A stretch of 28,194 nt of DNA from the NCBI GenBank assembly GCA_902803265.1, contig CADCPD010000086.1, forward strand, positions 1 through 28,194, in the 5' to 3' direction. Positions 23,679 to 28,194 of the stretch are shown here, piece by piece. Under the pieces are notes generated by a model. It was not told where the DNA came from and did not search any database. It saw only the letters and a program-made list of their open reading frames with translations. The translations under genes were made by a program, and so were the position numbers. Numbering within the stretch: position 1 is the first letter of the stretch; the number at the start of each line of letters is the position of its first letter. The stretch is from an uncultured bacterium. GTDB taxonomy: Bacteria; Cyanobacteriota; Vampirovibrionia; Gastranaerophilales; Gastranaerophilaceae.

Positions 23679-24472
23679 TAAGATATAAAATATTTTCCAT
23701 TTTCCTGTCTTAAATCAACATCTGTTTCAAATATTTCAGACAAGTTTTTTGAAGTCAAAATATCTTCTTTTTTTCCCTGTTTGTATATTGTCTGGTTATG
23801 CACAAGTGCTGCATGAGTTATATCAGGAAAGATTTCAGTAACATCATGAGTAATTAAAATTATCGGAATTTCTTTTGAAAGTTTTTCAAAAATATTTATA
23901 AAAATCTTTTGCGCTCTTATATCAAGACCTACAGTAGGTTCATCCAAAATAAAAGCTTTTGGATTATGTATTAAAGCCCTGCCGATAACTGCAAGCCTTA
24001 ATTGTCCTGTACTTAATTCATGGACTTTTTTATCTTTAATGTTGTAAATATTTAAAAATCTCATTGTATCATCAGCTTTTTTCAGTTCTTCATCAGAAAA
24101 AATATGATGTTTATATGAACCAAGAGCACTATAATATCCGCTGGTTACAACATCCTGAACAGTTATATAACTTTCACAATTCATAAACTTAATATGAAGT
24201 TCGTTTGTAATTATTCCTAAAAGTTTTTTAAGTTCAAAAATATTCCATCTGTTTTTGCCAAAAAGCTCCTTTTTAAATTCATATTCGGTATTTGGATATA
24301 AATCATTTGTTATAAGCTTTATTAAAGTAGATTTACCAGAACCGTTTGCACCCAAAATTACCCAGTTTTCATCACTGTTTATTTTTAAATTTATATCTTT
24401 TAAAGCTTCAAATCCGCCATAATTGGCATAAACGTGTTCAAAATTTATAATTGTTTCAACATTATTCTTCAT
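23669..24472 (-). CDS. Solo ABC-type ATPase (LSTGQ signature)
   Basis: A 267-aa ATP-binding protein with Walker A GANGSGKST (41-49), signature LSTGQ (153-157, usual LSGGQ), Walker B FILDEP (174-179) and the H-loop His209 in ILITHD. The LSTGQ variant and overall pattern resemble the ModF/YlmA-type single ATPases more than classical importers. No permease or binding protein is adjacent, so its membrane partner, if any, lies elsewhere. The ATG is six bases after an extended TGT-TATAAT and lacks a Shine-Dalgarno, predicting a leaderless mRNA. Confidence 0.85.
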   Translation of the reverse strand: MKNNVETIINFEHVYANYGGFEALKDINLKINSDENWVILGANGSGKSTLIKLITNDLYPNTEYEFKKELFGKNRWNIFELKKLLGIITNELHIKFMNCESYITVQDVVTSGYYSALGSYKHHIFSDEELKKADDTMRFLNIYNIKDKKVHELSTGQLRLAVIGRALIHNPKAFILDEPTVGLDIRAQKIFINIFEKLSKEIPIILITHDVTEIFPDITHAALVHNQTIYKQGKKEDILTSKNLSEIFETDVDLRQENGKYFISYCN

Positions 24473-24478
24473 AAAAAA

Positions 24479-24487
24479 ATTATAACA
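24479..24487 (-). promoter_or_regulatory. Extended -10 six bases before the ABC ATPase ATG (leaderless)
   Basis: On the minus strand TGT-TATAAT spans 24487 to 24479, TTTTTT follows, and ATG begins at 24472. Geometry is identical to the sites before alr and the glycosyltransferase. It abuts the terminator of the preceding annexin-repeat gene. Confidence 0.55.
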
Positions 24488-24517
24488 AAAAAGGACGATT
24501 AAAAATCGTCCTTTTTT
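24487..24517 (-). terminator. Terminator after the annexin-repeat gene
   Basis: GGACGAT (24493-24499) pairs with ATCGTCC (24505-24511), with flanking A6/T6 tracts extending the stem. It is symmetrical, so it could work in both directions; it lies just downstream of the minus-strand annexin-repeat gene. Confidence 0.8.
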
Positions 24518-24537
24518 ATTTATTTAATTATTTTTTA

Positions 24538-25356
24538 TTAACCTTGATCACGTTTTGTAATCATTGCTGCTAATAATGTGCTGAAGTGATTGTTGATAAC
24601 TTCATCATTTATGTTCCACCAGCTGTTATTTTCTGCAGAAACCTTAGCTTTGAAAGATTTAGCTTCGGCATCCAGACCCATTTTACTAGCTCTTGCTGCT
24701 AATTTTTCTTTTAAACCGTTTGTAATTTTAGTTAATCTTCCTGACCAACCAACCCATTCTTCATTTTGTAATGATTCGATTAATGTTTCACCATCCATAT
24801 CATCTGAATATTGTCGGATGTATGTTTCCATAACTTCTAAAATATTGTCTTCTGTAATTTGTGCTAATGCTTCATCTACAGCTTTGTTATCAGTACCTGC
24901 ACCTTTCATTGCAACGTATAATTTTTCACAAATTTCGTTTGCTTGTTTTTGAACTTTTTCTGTTTTTGCTTTTGCAGCGGCTTGTTTCTTATCAGCTTCT
25001 GTTTTTTGTTCAGGAGTTTGTTGAGCTGCCGGTGTTGAAGGTGTTGAAGGTGTTGAAGGTGTTGCCGGTGTATATTGTGAATATAGGCCTGCAACATTAC
25101 CAAATGGATTGCCACCTGTTACTATAGGATCAACTGTAAAACAACTTGCAATGTTATTATACCAAGTAGGAATTGAGCTTGATAATGAATATTGTGCCAT
25201 TGGAGAAGCTGACATTGTTGATAATTGAGTCATTATGCTGTTTGTATAATCATTCAATCTTGCATAATCAATGCTATTTGTTTGATATCCTGCATTGAAA
25301 CCTGAAAAACCTGTTCCAAAACCAATTCCTGTGTTCAAACCAAAATTAAAAGTCAT
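24538..25356 (-). CDS. Annexin-repeat protein with intact type II calcium site
   Basis: A 272-aa protein: a Gly/Phe/Asn-rich N-terminus (1-25), a helical/Ser-rich region (26-95), a T-P-S-T-P linker (97-110), a Lys/Ala/Gln helix (113-140), one annexin repeat (about 140-201) and a helical tail. The repeat aligns without gaps to the eukaryotic annexin consensus: LYVAMKGAGTD at 147-156, Tyr at the position of the conserved repeat Tyr, and Glu194 exactly 39 residues after Thr155. That reproduces the GxGT-N38-(D/E) type II calcium-binding motif. Annexins bind acidic phospholipids through calcium, usually with four repeats; a single repeat is atypical. There is no signal peptide. Function here is unknown, perhaps membrane or host-surface attachment. 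Confidence 0.75.
   Translation of the reverse strand: MTFNFGLNTGIGFGTGFSGFNAGYQTNSIDYARLNDYTNSIMTQLSTMSASPMAQYSLSSSIPTWYNNIASCFTVDPIVTGGNPFGNVAGLYSQYTPATPSTPSTPSTPAAQQTPEQKTEADKKQAAAKAKTEKVQKQANEICEKLYVAMKGAGTDNKAVDEALAQITEDNILEVMETYIRQYSDDMDGETLIESLQNEEWVGWSGRLTKITNGLKEKLAARASKMGLDAEAKSFKAKVSAENNSWWNINDEVINNHFSTLLAAMITKRDQG
25031..25066 (+). repeat. 9-bp tandem repeat coding the T-P-S linker
   Basis: GGTGTTGAA occurs three times in a row (25031-25057) followed by GGTGTTGCC. On the coding (minus) strand it encodes the Thr-Pro-Ser linker of the annexin-repeat protein. Copy number could change by slippage without a frameshift. Confidence 0.8.
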
Positions 25357-25611
25357 TATTAATTCCCCGTTTTCCTATAATATCGAATCGTGTGTGTTGT
25401 TTAAGTTCAACTAAATCTTTATTTTCTCTGTATTTAATATCCCTTACATTTATATAAAAACAATCTCAAATTCATGATTGACAAATGTTTCAGACCATTT
25501 TTTAACAAAAAGCTAAAACACACTATTTACAAGAGTTTCACTTTGTTACAAAACTTAACAATATATCTAAAACCCATGTATTTCATGCTTTCCGGCAAAA
25601 TTTCATAGTTC

Positions 25612-25646
25612 TAAAAATAAAAAAAGAGGACATCAACTGTCCTCTT
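25612..25646 (-). terminator. Terminator ending the fliK-hook/rod operon
   Basis: AAGAGGACA (25624-25632) pairs with TGTCCTCTT (25638-25646) over five bases; on the minus strand a T-rich tract follows. The remaining gap 25357-25611 holds the upstream region of the annexin-repeat gene, where I see no convincing promoter or gene. Confidence 0.78.
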
Positions 25647-25671
25647 AAAATGGAGTTTAACATTACAACTA

Positions 25672-26511
25672 TTAAGAACCACCTACTAATCTCAAAGCTT
25701 CTTGTAGTAGTTCCTTGTTTGATGAAATTAATTTATTAGCAAGTTCCATTTGAACTTTCGCTAATTGGAAACTGTTAATATTATCTTTAAAACCGGAATT
25801 AGATAATTCTAATAATCCTGAACGAACTTCAGCTCTACCCATTACCGGTTTGCCTGATTCGGCAGTTTCTATATATTGGTGATCTTTAATTTCAAACAAC
25901 CCGTTTTTATTATGGAAACTTGCTTGAGCAATTTTGTATAACGGAACTTTTCTTTTACCGCCATCAGCTTTACCATATAAAACGCCATCTTCTTTTATTT
26001 CATAATCATCATATTTTCCCAAATATTTACCGTTATTAGGATCAATCCATAACTTAATATTAGTCGTTGGTAAATCCATTGCACCACCTTTTAAAATGGT
26101 ATCTTGGTAAACATCATTTTTTACGGCTTTGGTTCCAGCCATAATTTCACCTTTATCATTCAAGATATAACCTTGAACGTTTAAACCATCTTTTGTCTTA
26201 TAAGCACCTTCAGCATCAAAATCAAATTCACCGTGTCTTGTATAAACTGTTTTGCCGTCAGCACCTTTTACCATAAAGAAGCCTTCACCTTCTAAAAATA
26301 GGTTTGCATTAGATGTTCCCGGTGTTGATTTACCTTGTCCAAAATTAATACTGCTGTTATCTAATACCGAGCCATTCAAAAAGGTTTGAAAACTTATTTT
26401 CTTCTCTTTGTATCCCGGAGTATAGATATTAGCTAAATTTTCTGTAATTGCGCCCATCCAGTTGTTTGTTGCTTTTTGAGCATTTAGGGCAATCATAAAT
26501 GAATCATTCAT
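25672..26511 (-). CDS. Flagellar hook/rod protein, FlgE/FlgF/FlgG family
   Basis: A 279-aa axial protein. The N-terminus (ALNAQKATNNWMGAITENLANIYTPGYK) matches the rod/hook helix with the NxAN-x-x-TPGYK motif. The core includes FLEGEGFFMV, YTRHGEFDFDAEG and GLNVQGYILND, as in FlgF/FlgG. The C-terminus (RSGLLELSNSGFKDNI, then a long amphipathic helix) is the usual terminal helix that packs in the filament core. Length (279) fits FlgF or FlgG better than a full hook FlgE. It lies 5 nt downstream of the FliK-like gene and ends at a terminator. Which of the three subunits it is cannot be settled from this window alone. Confidence 0.82.
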   Translation of the reverse strand: MNDSFMIALNAQKATNNWMGAITENLANIYTPGYKEKKISFQTFLNGSVLDNSSINFGQGKSTPGTSNANLFLEGEGFFMVKGADGKTVYTRHGEFDFDAEGAYKTKDGLNVQGYILNDKGEIMAGTKAVKNDVYQDTILKGGAMDLPTTNIKLWIDPNNGKYLGKYDDYEIKEDGVLYGKADGGKRKVPLYKIAQASFHNKNGLFEIKDHQYIETAESGKPVMGRAEVRSGLLELSNSGFKDNINSFQLAKVQMELANKLISSNKELLQEALRLVGGS

Positions 26512-26516
26512 CTTTT

Positions 26517-28194
26517 CTATTCTCCTCTTTTTCTTCTCTCTCTTTGTTGTTTTCCACCGTTAGATTGTCGGTAATTCAAATCTTTGTATTCTATTTGTTC
26601 TTTATCAAATTTTTGTTGTAATAAAGGAAGTTGTGATTTTAAATATTGTTCAACAGCCTTATCGCCAGGGATGAATTCTGCTGATATTCTTCCTTCCCTA
26701 TCTACTTTTATAATGACAGAAATGTTTTTGTCAAAATCTATTCTAAACGGTTTATTTGTTTTTGCAGCTTCGTTTATCATATCTGCTAATGCTTTAGATA
26801 CAGTTGCTGTTTGTTCTGTTTCTTGTGGTTTTTGAACATCTTCTAAAATTTTATTAACTGTTTCAGATACTGTTTGACCTGTTTCTTGTGATGTTTTTAC
26901 TAATTCAGAAAAGAATTTTGCATCTTTTTCCGTTAAGGTCAATTGTTTTGTCTCAGGTTTCTTTTCTTCTGTTTTTGGAGTATCTAAAGCTTTTAACTCT
27001 TGTTGCATAGTTTTAGCTTCTTGTGTCGTTTCCAAAATTTCTGATATTTCGTTAATTGCAGAAATTCTATCATTTATTACATTTTTTATATCTTCTGTAA
27101 TTGCATAATTTTCTGCTTTATTTAAATTATAATAATTTTTTATTTCTTCATTTAATAAAACATTGTTGTTAATCATTGAAACATCTTGAGTTTTTAATGA
27201 TTCTACCGTATCTTCAGCCATTATTTCATTTAAAAATTCATTAATTTCTTCTAATTTTTCACTCTGTTCTTTTTCAGAATTTATAGCAATGTGTTCTCTC
27301 GCAAAAGAGTTTTCCGTAACATTATTAGTTTCTTCTATTGGTTCTTTTTTAAGAGTTTCAATCTTTACCGGTTGTTCAATATTTAAAGGTTTTATTGGAG
27401 ATATATCGTTAAATTTTTCTTCTTTATTTATTTGTTGTTCAATTTTATTATCTGAATAATCTTCTTGAATATTTAAGGCTATAGCTTTTTTATTATTTTC
27501 TAATAAAAATCCTTCCAAAATATCTGTTTTTTCCTTTAATACATTTGTTTTTGTATCATTTTTTACAGATTCTCTCATTACAGCCGGAATTATATCTTCC
27601 ATTTTTGGTGTTTGTATATTCAAGTCATTATCAAGAGTTAAAAGTTGATTTAATAATGGTAAGTTTGTAAAAATAGAAGTATCTTCAGCTTTTTCAGAAT
27701 TTTCAACAGCTATATCCAAAGGAATTTCAACTTTTGTTTTTGCCTGAATTTGCTCTATCTTTGGCATTTCAGGTTGTACAAATTCTTCTACTTGTGCTCT
27801 TGGTTGGATTTGTTCTGCTTTTGACATTTCAGGTTGTACAAACCCTTCTACTTGCGCTTTTGACTGTATTTGTTCACCTTTTATTTCAGGTTGTACAAAT
27901 TCTTCTACTTGTGCTCTTGGTTGGATTTGTTCTGCTTTTGGCATTTCAGGTTTTACAAATTCTTCTACTTGCGCTTTTGGTTGGATTTGTTCTGCTTTTA
28001 GCATTTCAGGTTCTACAAACTCTTCTACTTGCGCTTTTGGTTGGATTTGTTCACCTTTTATTTCAGGTTTTACAAATTCTTCTACTTGTGCTTTTGGTTG
28101 GATTTGTTCTGCTTTTGGCATTTCAGGTTTTACAAATTCTTCAACTTGCGCTTTTGGTTGGATTTGTTCTGCTTTTGGCATTTCAGGTTGTACA
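26517..28194 (-). CDS. fliK: FliK-like hook-length control protein, N-terminus outside the window
   Basis: At least 559 residues are visible and the frame is still open at the window edge (V-Q-P-E precedes the first internal Met), so the true start is outside. The visible N-terminal part is a tandem array of 19-20-residue units (see the repeat feature), followed by a long Glu/Lys/Asn-rich, probably disordered or coiled region. The last 90 residues (ISVIIKVDREGRISAEFIPG and LKSQLPLLQQKF landmarks) match the FliK C-terminal domain, which tells the export gate to switch from hook to filament substrates. The tail is basic. Its 3' neighbour is a hook/rod gene, supporting the call. Confidence 0.7.
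   Translation of the reverse strand, partial: VQPEMPKAEQIQPKAQVEEFVKPEMPKAEQIQPKAQVEEFVKPEIKGEQIQPKAQVEEFVEPEMLKAEQIQPKAQVEEFVKPEMPKAEQIQPRAQVEEFVQPEIKGEQIQSKAQVEGFVQPEMSKAEQIQPRAQVEEFVQPEMPKIEQIQAKTKVEIPLDIAVENSEKAEDTSIFTNLPLLNQLLTLDNDLNIQTPKMEDIIPAVMRESVKNDTKTNVLKEKTDILEGFLLENNKKAIALNIQEDYSDNKIEQQINKEEKFNDISPIKPLNIEQPVKIETLKKEPIEETNNVTENSFAREHIAINSEKEQSEKLEEINEFLNEIMAEDTVESLKTQDVSMINNNVLLNEEIKNYYNLNKAENYAITEDIKNVINDRISAINEISEILETTQEAKTMQQELKALDTPKTEEKKPETKQLTLTEKDAKFFSELVKTSQETGQTVSETVNKILEDVQKPQETEQTATVSKALADMINEAAKTNKPFRIDFDKNISVIIKVDREGRISAEFIPGDKAVEQYLKSQLPLLQQKFDKEQIEYKDLNYRQSNGGKQQRERRKRGE
27708..28194 (-). repeat. Hierarchical 60/57-bp tandem repeats in the fliK-like gene
   Basis: Units A (20 residues, M-x-KAEQIQ-P-x-AQVEEFV-x-PE) and B (19 residues, starting IKGEQIQ) follow one another from the edge inward as A A B A A B A A', at 28122-28181, 28062-28121, 28005-28061, 27945-28004, 27885-27944, 27828-27884, 27768-27827 and a degenerate unit at 27708-27767. 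The A-A-B triplet of 177 bp is itself repeated, and the array continues past the edge. All copies keep the reading frame. Confidence 0.9.

Noticed and set aside
25380..25403. Sigma-28 promoter for the annexin-repeat gene (TAAA and TTCGATAT)
   Set aside because: The spacer is only 12 bases, too short for the consensus of 15-16 seen elsewhere in the window.
27708..28194. CRISPR-like periodic repeats
   Set aside because: The repeats are contiguous, stay in one reading frame of the fliK-like gene, and have no spacers.

Overview
The window is AT-rich (roughly 30% GC by eye), uses the standard bacterial code with ATG, GTG and TTG starts, and shows no phage, IS element, CRISPR array or tRNA. Several unusual protein types together suggest a gut member of the non-photosynthetic cyanobacterial sister group (Candidatus Melainabacteria / Vampirovibrionia, order Gastranaerophilales). 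These are paired MG(I/L)AA-x-QAR proteins beside flagellar genes, a small CPFN..C...C protein, and HExxH proteins with a beta-rich middle. That assignment rests on recalled family resemblance and was not searched (about 0.6 confidence).

Layout. 1-53: first codons of fusA, leaving the window on the minus strand. 54-465: gene-free stretch with a long imperfect inverted repeat (214-354) and a promoter. 466-5196: plus-strand metabolic run of a PurH-transformylase-like protein with altered catalytic residues, an MFS exporter, alanine racemase, a lipoamide-dehydrogenase-like flavoprotein missing one redox cysteine, and a tiny membrane protein. 5428-5988 and 12681-14399 (minus): two members of a coiled-coil family flanking the flagellar operon. 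6303-12615 (plus): fliE, fliF, a non-canonical protein in the fliG slot, fliH, flhA, yidD. 14688-17310: a Cys-rich mini-protein, a GtrB-type glycosyltransferase and a convergent polytopic membrane protein. 17514-22865: small heat-shock protein, class-3-lipase-like protein, C_GCAxxG_C_C redox protein, and two tandem HExxH putative metalloproteases on the minus strand. 22995-25356 (minus): TrhA/hemolysin-III protein, ABC ATPase, annexin-repeat protein. 25672-28194 (minus): FlgE/F/G-family hook or rod protein and a FliK-like protein with tandem repeats, cut by the window edge.

How it works together. Much of the window builds a flagellar basal body and type III export apparatus. Sequences close to the sigma-28 (FliA/SigD) consensus TAAA-N15/16-GCCGATAA lie before fliE, before both MG(I/L)AA genes, and before the HExxH pair. 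This suggests that two unknown coiled-coil proteins and two putative proteases belong to the flagellar regulon, possibly as exported products. The fliG-slot protein has a FliG-N-like segment but no recognisable EHPQ or torque domain, so motor composition is an open question. A separate promoter class, TATAAT ending exactly six bases before an ATG with no Shine-Dalgarno, occurs three times and predicts leaderless mRNAs.
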